Assembly (NCBI GenBank): GCA_021604645.1
Contig: BQJJ01000009.1
Coordinates: forward strand, 1 to 64,000
Reading direction: 5' to 3'
DNA length: 64,000 nucleotides
Source of the DNA: Methyloligella sp.
GTDB taxonomy: Bacteria; Pseudomonadota; Alphaproteobacteria; Rhizobiales; HXMU1428-3
Part shown: one piece after another, positions 26,739 through 36,135 of the stretch
Position numbering within the stretch: position 1 is the first letter of the stretch
Layout of the letters: the number at the start of each line of letters is the position of its first letter
Translations under genes and position numbers: made by a program
Notes under the pieces: model-generated
Told to the model about the DNA's origin: nothing
Database searches by the model: none
The model's input: the letters and a program-made list of their open reading frames with translations, nothing else

Positions 26739-27365
26739 AAATTTTAATAAAAAATTTTATAAATTCAAGTAACTAAACGCTCCCGAAGGAGCGTCTTAAG
26801 CAACTTTCGTTACGTATATCCACAACCCTCGGACATCACTCGTTAGGCTGCCTAAGAATGCTAGATAAGAGGAGAATCTAAGTCAATTAAGCTGCTTAAT
26901 TTTCGAGCAATTTCAAATAAAGCTCTCGCTCACTGAAATCAGTTTTCGAGGTGTTTTTCTGTCAAAAGATTATCTCTCTAATCCTAAGCACTAAAACGAT
27001 CTTAAATCGCCATACAGCGCGTTACGGTATCCCTTTGAACATCCGGGGGTCTGGGGGCTGGCCCCCAGGGGGTAAGTTTGACATTTGATAGTCGATGCAT
27101 CGTTTACGTTTATTCTAAGCATGATGATAGATATGCCCGCACGAATTTTTGTGATTAGAAAAAATGCAAACGACTAGCACTCGGAAAATTTTTGGCGTTA
27201 TCTGACGGTGTGATCAAAATGAAACGGAACGAGTAAAGCGAGAGACAAGAGAATATTTAAAGCGCAACTATACATCGCTGCGCGACATAGGTGCTTTGCT
27301 GCAACAAAAACAACAATCAAACCAGCTCTAGCTAAAGAGAAATGAAGATTGTTAAGCCTTAAATT
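26739..27365. other. Intergenic region between the KAP and relaxase genes
   Basis: 627 bp. It holds a hairpin ACGCTCC/GGAGCGT right after the KAP gene (26777-26794, no T-run), the right arm of the inverted repeat and a strong GC hairpin. The last 250 bp contain a frame (VKRETREYLKRNYTSLRDIGALLQ) that lacks a start codon. This is the expected place for oriT. Confidence 0.5.
27022..27068 (-). repeat. Right arm of the inverted repeat with an adjacent GC-rich hairpin (oriT candidate)
   Basis: TTACGGTATCCC-TTT-GAACATC mirrors 24398-24419. Next to it is a perfect 8-bp hairpin CTGGGGGC-TG-GCCCCCAG (27051-27058/27061-27068). The location 300 bp upstream of a MOBQ-type relaxase gene makes it an origin-of-transfer candidate. 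No nick-site consensus was confirmed. Confidence 0.55.
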
Positions 27366-28631
27366 TTGAGTAACCCGCACTTTGATTTAAAAACTATATC
27401 GCGCTCGAACGGGACTTGGTTTTCAGCTGTCAAAGCTGCATCTTATATTTCAGGACAACGGCTTTATGATGCGAATGCCAAAGAATATATTGATTATACT
27501 TGGCGTAAAGATGTCGCTCATTCTGAAATACTGGCTCCTGAAGGAACACCGACTTCTTTACTCAATCGGGAATGTTTGTGGAACAAAGTGGAGGAATGCG
27601 AAAAACGTAAAGACAGCCAGCTTGCCCGCTCAATCATTATCGGTATGCCTCATGAAATAAGCCATGATGAACGTGTGGATTTACTGCGGGGATATGTGCA
27701 AGATAATTTTGTCTCTCAAGGGATGATTGCCGATATTGCCTTGCATAAGCCTAGTACTGATCAATCAGCAGACAACCGCAATCATCACGCACATATTTTA
27801 CTAACTTTGCGCAAGGCCGATGAAAACGGCTTCTATCGCACCAAAACCCGCGAATGGAATTCACGAGACAATGCTATTAAATGGCGCAAGTTATGGGCTG
27901 ATCATCAGAACCAAACTTTTGAGCGTAAGGGGCTGGTTTTGCAAGTGGATGAGCGTACGCTCAAACCTAAGCATGAGATGGTGTATGGAAATCAACAATT
28001 TCCAAAGGAATATCAATTTGAGCTCACACCAGAGTTAAAAATGGGTAGACCAAACAGTCCTGACTTTGCCCAGAACTTGCTTAGTAATCAAAGCATCATT
28101 GATGGGAATTTAGATGTTCTCTCAGAGCTGCATGACAAGGCAGACAAACGCTTGCAGAAAATAGACCGTATGAAAGCGCGTCTTAAAAAGCAGGAACGGG
28201 AAAGGCAACGTAAACAGGGCAGGGGCATAAAAACCCGTGATTCTGAATTTAACAATTTAAGCCAAACAATTTGGCAAATCAAAAGTGCCTCCCGTATCCA
28301 CAAACGTCTACGGTTCTTAGCAAAAAAGTCAGATGAGCATTTTCAGCTTATGATTTACCTGCATGGATTTAAGATGGCTTTGGTTGCACGAAAACATGAT
28401 CTAAGAAAGCTTGAAAAAAATCTGCATTATATCGAATATCTAGGCGCTAAAATTGATAAATTCTTTGGCAGAGTGGGTGAAAAAGAACAACAGAAAGAAC
28501 GTGATAAAGCCTTTAACCCCAATAAAAAGTCAGAGTTGAAGCCAAAGAAAAACAAGAAGCTGTCTGTTAAAAATGTACAACAAGAAAACAATAAACAGCG
28601 GCGTCGGCAGAGACGGAAAGGGCCGTCTTAG
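27366..28631 (+). CDS. MobA/MobL family relaxase
   Basis: 421-residue DNA-nicking relaxase of the MobA/MobL (MOBQ-like) family. The N-terminus has the typical AVKAASYISGQRLYD and the later metal-binding motif NRNHHAHILLTLR (about 137-149). The C-terminal third is a highly basic coiled coil (RLKKQERERQRKQGRG; KKSELKPKKNKK). It starts with TTG. It would nick at oriT and pilot the strand to the coupling protein. No primase domain is visible. Confidence 0.88.
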   Translation: MSNPHFDLKTISRSNGTWFSAVKAASYISGQRLYDANAKEYIDYTWRKDVAHSEILAPEGTPTSLLNRECLWNKVEECEKRKDSQLARSIIIGMPHEISHDERVDLLRGYVQDNFVSQGMIADIALHKPSTDQSADNRNHHAHILLTLRKADENGFYRTKTREWNSRDNAIKWRKLWADHQNQTFERKGLVLQVDERTLKPKHEMVYGNQQFPKEYQFELTPELKMGRPNSPDFAQNLLSNQSIIDGNLDVLSELHDKADKRLQKIDRMKARLKKQERERQRKQGRGIKTRDSEFNNLSQTIWQIKSASRIHKRLRFLAKKSDEHFQLMIYLHGFKMALVARKHDLRKLEKNLHYIEYLGAKIDKFFGRVGEKEQQKERDKAFNPNKKSELKPKKNKKLSVKNVQQENNKQRRRQRRKGPS

Positions 28632-28802
28632 GACGCTTTCACCTCAGATGAGGGTTACTCTGACTGATTAACAATAAGAAAGATTATGCTGTTATTTTTA
28701 CTTTTCTTGTCTGAAAGGTGAGTTTTATTGTTATTTTGCCTTTGCAAAGAAAGAATAAATGATTAAACTTTCTTTTTAAGATTGATAAAGTAAAGATAAA
28801 TC

Positions 28803-29999
28803 ATGACGGATGCGACAAATACGCGGTTGGGGAAATATATCAAGTGCAGCGTCACTGGCGAGACTTATCAAGCATTCTTACCGTCTGATCTACCACCAAA
28901 CCCTCCGGTTAGCCTCATCCCTTTACAGGCTTTGCTTTCTAAAGCCAACCAGGCATTAGGCAAGTTAGATGTTGTATCTGAGATTCTGCCTGATCATACC
29001 TTATTGCTTTATTACTATGTGCGTAAAGAAGCCGTTTTGTCGTCGCAAATTGAGGGAACACAATCCTCACTTTCCGACTTGCTGCTTTATGAAAGCAATG
29101 AAATTCCCACAGTACCGCTAGATGATGTTGCAGAAGTCTCTTCCTATGTTTCAGCTTTGGAGCATGGTTTAAAGCGCGTTCAAGATGGATTTCCTCTATC
29201 ATTGCGGCTCATTCGGGAAATGCACAAAATTCTCTTATCTACGGGTAGGGGAAGCAATCAACAACCTGGCCAGTTTCGCAGTTCGCAAAATTGGATTGGA
29301 GGATCAAGACCAGGCAATGCAGCCTTTGTCCCTCCTCCAGTTGAGCATCTATTAGATTGCTTGGATGCTTTTGAAAAATATCTCCATCTTGAAGAACGCC
29401 CTTATAGCTCATTGATTGATGCTGGGCTGCTTCATGTGCAGTTTGAAACCATTCATCCATTTTTAGATGGCAATGGTCGGATTGGTCGATTACTAATCAC
29501 TTTCTTTCTCATGATGATGGGTGATTTACGCCAGCCTAATCTTTATCTCAGTCTTTATTTTAAAAATAATCGTGCCGATTATTATGAACGATTAAGTGCT
29601 GTTCGCAGTTCTGGTGATTGGGAAGGTTGGCTTGAATTTTTTCTTAAAGGGGTTATAGAAACAGCGAACCAAGTGGTCCAAACCAGTCAAGCTGTATCGA
29701 ACCTGTTTAAAGCGGATATTGAGAAAGTCGCTACGCTTAAACGGGCTGGCATTTCAGCTGGCTACGTTCATGAATATTTACAACAAAAAGCCATTGTGAA
29801 TGTAACCAATGCTGCGAAAATTCTTGATGTCTCGATACCAACAGCAAGAGCCGCTTTAAAAAACCTCAAAGAGCTAGGTATTGTTCATGATATTAGCGGT
29901 TCAGGTAAGGAGCGGCTTTATATCTATACGGCATTGATAGACCTATTGGAAAAAGGCACTGAGCCAATTGCTTATTCACAAGGTGAAGGAAATGGCTAA
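28803..29999 (+). CDS. Fic domain protein (putative AMP transferase)
   Basis: 398 residues. The N-terminal inhibitory helix motif SSQIEGTQ (about 80-87) fits the S/T-x-x-x-E-G/N rule of self-inhibited class II Fic proteins. The catalytic motif HPFLDGNGRIGR (about 217-228) is complete. A C-terminal winged-helix domain (about 320-375, AAKILDVSIPTARAALKNLKELG) suggests DNA binding or autoregulation. Such proteins AMPylate or otherwise modify targets and are frequent in mobile elements. The gene converges on traG with an 8-bp gap. Confidence 0.9.
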   Translation: MTDATNTRLGKYIKCSVTGETYQAFLPSDLPPNPPVSLIPLQALLSKANQALGKLDVVSEILPDHTLLLYYYVRKEAVLSSQIEGTQSSLSDLLLYESNEIPTVPLDDVAEVSSYVSALEHGLKRVQDGFPLSLRLIREMHKILLSTGRGSNQQPGQFRSSQNWIGGSRPGNAAFVPPPVEHLLDCLDAFEKYLHLEERPYSSLIDAGLLHVQFETIHPFLDGNGRIGRLLITFFLMMMGDLRQPNLYLSLYFKNNRADYYERLSAVRSSGDWEGWLEFFLKGVIETANQVVQTSQAVSNLFKADIEKVATLKRAGISAGYVHEYLQQKAIVNVTNAAKILDVSIPTARAALKNLKELGIVHDISGSGKERLYIYTALIDLLEKGTEPIAYSQGEGNG

Positions 30000-30007
30000 G
30001 GCTTGAA

Positions 30008-31588
30008 CTAAGCTGCTTTGGTGGCAGTTTCTTTATTTTCAGGCTCTTTGCTATCAGATTGCTGCGTGAACTCATCCGTCAGAATAACATTATGATGCGG
30101 TGGGCAACCATCCCATAAATCATAAAGACCTTTAAAGAAGCTATGGGTGTAATGCATTTTGTTTGCCAAAATTGGGCGCATGCCTTTTTGCAGCACGATA
30201 CATTGATTTTGTTCCATAGACATAATCTCATCAGCCGTCATAAGCGGCCGTGAGGCTTCGCCTGTTCCACCATTAATGGAATTTGGCATGACGTCAGTCA
30301 TCCCGTGATGATGGCCTGCCGAGCGGGTTTTAACTGTTTTAACACCCAATGTATCGGAAAGCTTTTTTGCCTCTTCAATTTGATTAATACCAAAAACGAT
30401 CTTTGTATTACAATTGGCCTCAAAGCTTTCCCAGCCATTACCATAGACCCGTTTGGCCTGGGCAATATCCTGCACAAACAGGCAAAGCTGAATGCCAGCT
30501 TTGCGCGCAATTGAAATTGCTGTTTCAAATGGTTTTAGCCGTCCTAAATTGGCAAACTCATCAAGCATGAACGTAACCCGTTTTGGGGATCTAGATTGAG
30601 CGCGATTAATTTCAGCAAGCGCCACACCAGTCATCATGGCAAGGGCTGGGTAATATGTCGCTAGATGCTCAGGCGGTACCACAAGATAAATCGTCTCAGT
30701 TCTAAATCTAGCATTAGCAAAACTAAAATCTGAGCTTTTCGTAACTTCGTTTAATAAAGGACTATCCCATATGCGTGTTTTGCTTTGAACGGTGGCCATG
30801 ACATTGCTGCGTAGTTTGCTTTCCTGATTTTGCAGCATGTGAGCAACGCGTGTAATGAGGGGATGACCATAATGAACCATGGCTATCAGCACCTCGTCGA
30901 ATGCTTCCTCGCTTAAGGTGATAAGGTGGCGCACCTCACCTAACGTGCGTTTTTCTGGCTGTCTGGTGTAGAGCACATAAAGGATGATGCCCATTAACAC
31001 CTCGCGTGCTTGGCAATCCCAAAAACTATCTTCTGAGTTCGCGCTATCAGGAACAATCAAAGATGTTATAAGTTCCACATCATCCCGCTCATTTGTAGTG
31101 CCAGCGCGCACATAATCAAGAGGGTTATAACAATCAGACAGTGGGCTAAAAGGTGCCCATAAATGTACGTAGCCATATTTGCGGCGCTCGCGTTTGGTGG
31201 TTGCCCAGCATTCGCCATTCGGGTCAGTAACAACGGCTGAAGTATCGCCAAGCTTAAGCAGGTTAGTAATTACAAAACATGTTGTTTTGCCTGACTTAGT
31301 GGGAGCGGTAATCAATGCGTGATCATCGTGGGGAGCATATAATCGCTCACCTTTAATTTCTCCGACAATCAAGCCTTCTCCATCATTAAAGCCTGCTTGT
31401 TTTAATTCTAAAAAATTTGAAAAACGCGCAGAACCGAATGTTTTTGCATCTTTACCAAACAGGTAAACTAAGCCTTTGCGCAGCCAGCGAAATACGACAG
31501 CTACACCTTTTAGGCTACTAAAGCAAAGACGAAGCAAGAACCATATGATTTTAAAGTTCAAATTGAAAATCTTACATATTGTCCCCAT
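30008..31588 (-). CDS. Type IV coupling protein, VirD4/TraG family
   Basis: 526-residue hexameric ATPase that links relaxosome and mating channel. Walker A is TAPTKSGKTTCFV (about 91-103). Walker B is VTFMLDEFANLGRLKPFETAIS (about 330-350). QLCLFVQDIAQAKRVYG and LMTADEIMSMEQNQCIVLQKGMRP follow. The N-terminus has a single short hydrophobic stretch (IIWFLLRLCF) rather than the usual two full membrane spans, so it is shorter than many relatives. No VirB genes accompany it. Confidence 0.92.
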   Translation of the reverse strand: MGTICKIFNLNFKIIWFLLRLCFSSLKGVAVVFRWLRKGLVYLFGKDAKTFGSARFSNFLELKQAGFNDGEGLIVGEIKGERLYAPHDDHALITAPTKSGKTTCFVITNLLKLGDTSAVVTDPNGECWATTKRERRKYGYVHLWAPFSPLSDCYNPLDYVRAGTTNERDDVELITSLIVPDSANSEDSFWDCQAREVLMGIILYVLYTRQPEKRTLGEVRHLITLSEEAFDEVLIAMVHYGHPLITRVAHMLQNQESKLRSNVMATVQSKTRIWDSPLLNEVTKSSDFSFANARFRTETIYLVVPPEHLATYYPALAMMTGVALAEINRAQSRSPKRVTFMLDEFANLGRLKPFETAISIARKAGIQLCLFVQDIAQAKRVYGNGWESFEANCNTKIVFGINQIEEAKKLSDTLGVKTVKTRSAGHHHGMTDVMPNSINGGTGEASRPLMTADEIMSMEQNQCIVLQKGMRPILANKMHYTHSFFKGLYDLWDGCPPHHNVILTDEFTQQSDSKEPENKETATKAA

Positions 31589-31990
31589 AGTTAATTATAA
31601 TGAGTAGAATAAGAGAGATTGACAATTAGCTTCATATAATTAGTAAAACCGATGTGACATATTTCCAGCAGTATATGCTTCTGTTTTTTTCTGCTCTTAT
31701 TGTAAGAGAAAACAGTCAAAGAAAACGTGGGAAAAGGCCAGGTTTTGCTATGAGATGACATGCCTGCTTCGTTCCTTCTCGCTAGTATGGTCAAAGGCAT
31801 ATTTGATTCTGGGTTACGGATAGTTAGGCAAGTGTAGTCGATAGATATACTTTTATTGATTGATTCAATAGTTCTTTTGTTTGTAATTGTTCATGTTTAA
31901 TATTTCTTTGGCTATGATTTTACTTTGTTTATCTTGTATTTCTCTCAACATTCAATCATCATAACATTGAATGGCATTTTGATATGCCCA
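31589..31990. promoter_or_regulatory. Divergent intergenic region between traG and the restriction-like operon
   Basis: About 400 bp of AT-rich DNA that should carry the promoters of traG (leftward) and of the HTH-methyltransferase operon (rightward). A partial palindrome ATTGATTGATTCAAT lies near 31854. No reliable promoter could be picked by eye. Confidence 0.4.
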
Positions 31991-32167
31991 ATGACGATTA
32001 AAGACATTGCGGAATATTTCAAAATTGCAGAGAAGACCGCGTGTGGATTTGCTTCAGAGGGGGAGGTTCCAAGTTTTAAGGTTAGTAATGCTTGGCGTTT
32101 TGAAATAGAAGAAATTGACGCTTGAATAAAACGCCAATCAGAAAACAATACAGCGCAAGATCAGTAG
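31991..32167 (+). pseudogene. Small HTH (excisionase/MerR-like) gene interrupted by an in-frame TGA
   Basis: From the ATG at 31991 the frame encodes 44 residues (TIKDIAEYFKIAEKTACGF...WRFEIEEIDA), a HTH_17-like fold, and stops at TGA 32123-32125. In relatives the motif normally continues IDxWI. Here the codon after IDA is TGA where TGG (Trp) would fit, and the same frame goes on with IKRQSENNTAQDQ to TAG at 32165. So this is either a nonsense mutation or a naturally truncated regulator. It lies 12 bp before the methyltransferase gene and probably regulated the operon. Confidence 0.65.
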
Positions 32168-32179
32168 GATAAATAAAGC

Positions 32180-34837
32180 ATGAATATAGCTCAGATCGAA
32201 AAAAACCTTACAAAACTTATCGGGGGTATTTCACCCGATAGCTTTATTTACGATCTCTTGCTGGCTTACGGCACACCCAAAACGACTGTAACACTGCTTA
32301 AAAAGGGCAATCGCAACCTTTCCAAAAAAGACGATCAGATTATTCTCAAGCGAAAACTGTTCTTCCAAGAAACACAAGAACAAGATCTGCACGGCCTGAT
32401 TGATGGCTTAAAGAATGATGATGCCACCCACCGCCATGATCCACGATTTATTGTTGTGACGGATTATAAAACCTTACTGGCCATTGATACAAAAACAGAT
32501 GATACACTCGATATAAAAATTACCGAGATCAACAAGCATCCATTCTTTTTCGGACCATGGGCAAAAATTGAGAAAAACACCCATTACAACGAGCAAGAAG
32601 CCGACGTCAAAGCCGCCGAAAAAATGGCGAAGATCTATGATGAGATCTTAAAAGACAACGCATTTGAAACAAAAGAAGACCTGCACGGCCTTAATATCTT
32701 CTTATCACGCTTGTTATTCTGCTTCTTTGCTGAAGATACTGGGATCTTTGATGGCGAGAATGTTTTCACAAACTATGTCAGCACTTCTCAAGAAGACGGA
32801 AGTGACCTTGATGATTACCTGAACAAGCTGTTTGAGGTGCTGAATACTGCCGATCATTCAGGATATCCCGATTACCTCTCAAAATTCCCCTATGTGAATG
32901 GTGGCTTGTTCGGTGACAAATACTTTGCACCTAACTTCTCTCGCAAAGCACGCCGCATGATTATTGAATGTGGGGAGCTGGACTGGGCAACAATTAATCC
33001 CGATATTTTCGGCTCAATGTTCCAAGCTGTGGTTCACACAGACCAGCGTAGCAGCATGGGGCAGCATTACACCTCCGTGCCGAATATCATGAAAGTTATT
33101 GAGCCGCTATTCCTCAATGAGCTGCGTGAAGAGTTTGATAAATATTACGATAACCAGAAAAAACTGGAACAGCTTCTGGCCCGCCTTGAAAAGCTCCGCA
33201 TTTTTGACCCTGCTTGTGGATCGGGTAACTTCCTAATTATTGCCTATAAAGAAATCCGCGAACTGGAGATGGAGATCTTCCAGCGCATTCAGGAAATCAC
33301 GGATAACCCATCACTCCCATTCTCACGCATTCAGCTCTCACAATTCTATGGGATTGAGCTGGACGATTTTGCGCATGAGGTCGCCATTCTTTCCCTATGG
33401 CTGGCCGAACACCAAATGAACGTGAAATTTGAGGAAGTCTTTGGCCAGACAAACCCAACCCTGCCATTGAAAGAAGGTGGGAACATTGTTTGTGAAAACG
33501 CTACTAGAATCCCGTGGGAAGATGTATGTCCGAAAGACAAAAATGCCGAGATTTATATTTTGGGAAATCCTCCATATTTAGGTAGTAAAGATCAGGATGA
33601 AGATCAAAAACAGGATTTAGAACATGTATTCAAAGAGCAGTCTAGTTATAAAAAATTAGACTATATTGCATGTTGGTTTCAGTTAGGTGCTAAATACATT
33701 TTTAAAACAAACTTTAAATGTGCATTTGTTTCCACAAATTCTGTATGCCAAGGTGAACAGGTTGATATTTTATGGAGAAATATATTCTTACAAGATATCT
33801 CCATTGAGTTTGCTTACCAATCTTTTGATTGGACAAATAATGCAAAGAGCAAAGCTGGTGTAACTTGTATTATCGTAGGAATTTCTAATAATCAAAACAT
33901 TAGAAAACGCTGTATATACCAAAACGATACCAAATTAGAGGCTTTTAATATCTCCCCATATCTGATTGAAGGCTCTAATCTTACTATAGCACCAAGAAGC
34001 AAATCTATATCCAAACTCCCAGAAATGATAAGGGGCAGCCAGCCAACAGATGATGGAAATTTGATTATTTCAGCGGATGAATATCAAAATATTTCACGCA
34101 ACATTCCAGAAGCAGTCCGCTTTATCAAAAGATACATGGGAGCGGATGATTTTATTAATGATAAAGAAAGATACTGCCTTTGGATAAACCAAGAAGATAA
34201 GGAAGTCGCGCTTAATATTGATTTTATAAAGGACCGTACAGACAAGTGTGCAAATTTTAGAGCTAAAAGCAAAAAAGCTGGAACAAGACTTAAAGCGGCT
34301 ACTCCCTGGAAATTTGATGAAGTTAAGCACAAGAATACAGCTTCGCTTCTTTTTCCTGTAATATCTTCTTACAGACGAAAATATGTCCCCATTGGCTTTT
34401 TTGATAGCAAAACCGTTATAAGTAACAAAGCGCAGGTAATTTATAATGCAACAGCATTCTCATTTGGGATTTTATCATCCCGGATGCATGTTTTGTGGTT
34501 AAGTGTTACCAGTTCAAGGATGAGAAACGATTATCAATATTCTTCTAAACTAAGCTACAACACCTTTCCTATCCCAGCTCTTACAGAAAAGCAAAAAGAA
34601 ACGATCGCCACGCATGTTTATAATGTGCTGGAAGAACGTGAAAAGCACTCTGAAAAAACAATGGCGGAGCTGTATGACCCTGACAAAATGCCGGATGGGT
34701 TAAGAGAAGCGCATCAACACCTTGACCTTGCGGTTGAGCGTTGCTACCGCTCCAAACCATTCACCAGCGATGAAGAGCGCCTTGAATATCTTTTCAAGCT
34801 CTATGAGAGCATGATTGCTAATGAAAATGCGGGGTAA
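32180..34837 (+). CDS. Class I N6-adenine DNA methyltransferase of a multi-gene restriction/defence operon
   Basis: 885 residues. SAM-binding motif I is FDPACGSGNFLI (about 342-353) and the amino-adenine motif IV is NPPY in ILGNPPYLGS (about 459-468). The protein aligns in layout with MmeI-type enzymes: N-terminal domain, helical spacer with LFCFFAEDTGIF, methyltransferase, target-recognition region and a C-terminal helical end. The N-terminal segment, where MmeI has a D-ExK nuclease site, shows only IILKRKLFFQE. A nuclease is therefore not visible and cleavage may be done by the GIY-YIG partner. Five bases separate it from the next gene. Confidence 0.85.
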   Translation: MNIAQIEKNLTKLIGGISPDSFIYDLLLAYGTPKTTVTLLKKGNRNLSKKDDQIILKRKLFFQETQEQDLHGLIDGLKNDDATHRHDPRFIVVTDYKTLLAIDTKTDDTLDIKITEINKHPFFFGPWAKIEKNTHYNEQEADVKAAEKMAKIYDEILKDNAFETKEDLHGLNIFLSRLLFCFFAEDTGIFDGENVFTNYVSTSQEDGSDLDDYLNKLFEVLNTADHSGYPDYLSKFPYVNGGLFGDKYFAPNFSRKARRMIIECGELDWATINPDIFGSMFQAVVHTDQRSSMGQHYTSVPNIMKVIEPLFLNELREEFDKYYDNQKKLEQLLARLEKLRIFDPACGSGNFLIIAYKEIRELEMEIFQRIQEITDNPSLPFSRIQLSQFYGIELDDFAHEVAILSLWLAEHQMNVKFEEVFGQTNPTLPLKEGGNIVCENATRIPWEDVCPKDKNAEIYILGNPPYLGSKDQDEDQKQDLEHVFKEQSSYKKLDYIACWFQLGAKYIFKTNFKCAFVSTNSVCQGEQVDILWRNIFLQDISIEFAYQSFDWTNNAKSKAGVTCIIVGISNNQNIRKRCIYQNDTKLEAFNISPYLIEGSNLTIAPRSKSISKLPEMIRGSQPTDDGNLIISADEYQNISRNIPEAVRFIKRYMGADDFINDKERYCLWINQEDKEVALNIDFIKDRTDKCANFRAKSKKAGTRLKAATPWKFDEVKHKNTASLLFPVISSYRRKYVPIGFFDSKTVISNKAQVIYNATAFSFGILSSRMHVLWLSVTSSRMRNDYQYSSKLSYNTFPIPALTEKQKETIATHVYNVLEEREKHSEKTMAELYDPDKMPDGLREAHQHLDLAVERCYRSKPFTSDEERLEYLFKLYESMIANENAG

Positions 34838-34842
34838 TTAAT

Positions 34843-36123
34843 ATGAACAGATGGGGCGAACAATTTCAATCACATCCGATACATGCGACCATAAAAGAAG
34901 CTTATGAACTTATTAATATTGAGTTTAATGATACTGATAGTGATGAACAGTCAGAAAAAAGACGGTTGCTTAAGTTGGTAAACCTTTTTGAAGAAACTAT
35001 AAAAGGCCTTGATGCAGAACTAATTCCATACAATCTTCTAGATCAAATCAATACAGCAATTCGTCAGCAAAATGTATGGAACCAGTTCACAGCATATAAT
35101 TCAAACGGAAACAGTCAGCATTTAAAAAATGCAAATGATCATTTAAATAATGTACTCCTACAATTTACTCAGTTATTGGCAATAGCTAAAAGATCAGAAG
35201 TTACCACCCCTCTAAAAGGTCTAGAAAAATCGCTTGATGAATTTGCGAATGCTATTTCATCAAAAAAAGAAAAATTAGAAGATGATATTGATAAGGCATC
35301 CGATTTAATCAACAAACAGGATAAACAACTAGAAGAATTATCTACAGCTATTATCACAAAAAAACAGGAAACAGATACGCTATTAGCCACATGGCAAGAG
35401 CATCATTCTAATGCCCAAAATAAAAGAGATGCTGATTTTACAGCAGACCAAAAAGTAAGAACAGATGCCTTTGCAACATGGAAAGAAGAAGTCGAACAGG
35501 ATGCAAAGAAGCAACTCAAAGAGATAATAGATAGTAGCACCGAAACACTTAATGCAGGACAAAACGATTTTGATAAAAATATATCATCCTTTATCAAAAA
35601 CGCAGAGAATAAACATGCTGCAATACTAGAACTATATGAGTTAGTCGCAGGTGATAGTGTTGCATCAGGATACTTGCAAAGTGCTGAGAGTGATAAAAAG
35701 CAGGCAAACTTTTGGCGTTGGGCAGCAATTGTATTTATTGTTTTTACTGCGATTTGGACAGGATATGCGTACATTGCAGACACGGGTATTGGTGTTAGTG
35801 GAGAGATATTGTGGGGTAAAATTCTAAAAGCTTTCTCTGTTACAGGGGTTCTATTATTTGGTGCTGCTTATTCAGCAAAACAGTCAAACTCTCATCGTCA
35901 AAGTGAAACGCAGGCGCGATGGTTCGCGTTAGAGGTTAAAGCTATTGATCCATTTATTTCTTCTTTATCAGAAACCGATCAAAAAGCTCTCAAGAATAAA
36001 TTAAGCGACCGTTTATTTGCTCAACAACATAATAAAACTGAAAAAGAAGCACCTATTATGGATGAGAACGCCTATACAACAATAGTAAAAGGCATCACTG
36101 ATATTTTAAAAGCCAATAAATAA
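34843..36123 (+). CDS. Coiled-coil membrane protein of the methyltransferase operon
   Basis: 426-residue protein of no family I recognise. Residues about 125-265 form a long coiled coil (LEKSLDEFANAISSKKEKLEDDIDKASDLI and following, shown here only in part). Two membrane segments follow at about 290-312 (WRWAAIVFIVFTAIWTGYAYI) and 327-345 (AFSVTGVLLFGAAY). The last 80 residues are soluble and helical. It is tightly placed between the methyltransferase and helicase genes (5 and 12 bp), so it is almost certainly part of the same system. A membrane-bound sensor or effector is a reasonable inference. Confidence 0.75.
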   Translation: MNRWGEQFQSHPIHATIKEAYELINIEFNDTDSDEQSEKRRLLKLVNLFEETIKGLDAELIPYNLLDQINTAIRQQNVWNQFTAYNSNGNSQHLKNANDHLNNVLLQFTQLLAIAKRSEVTTPLKGLEKSLDEFANAISSKKEKLEDDIDKASDLINKQDKQLEELSTAIITKKQETDTLLATWQEHHSNAQNKRDADFTADQKVRTDAFATWKEEVEQDAKKQLKEIIDSSTETLNAGQNDFDKNISSFIKNAENKHAAILELYELVAGDSVASGYLQSAESDKKQANFWRWAAIVFIVFTAIWTGYAYIADTGIGVSGEILWGKILKAFSVTGVLLFGAAYSAKQSNSHRQSETQARWFALEVKAIDPFISSLSETDQKALKNKLSDRLFAQQHNKTEKEAPIMDENAYTTIVKGITDILKANK

Positions 36124-36135
36124 GAAAGCTCATCA

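Noticed and set aside
27230-27352. Frame reading VKRETREYLKRNYTSLRDIGALLQ before the relaxase gene
   Set aside because: It looks protein-like but has no start codon after the preceding in-frame stop. It could be a gene remnant, but this is not supportable.
31591-31800. 69-codon frame on the minus strand just upstream of traG
   Set aside because: Amino acid content is random-looking, no start signal. It is likely promoter DNA.
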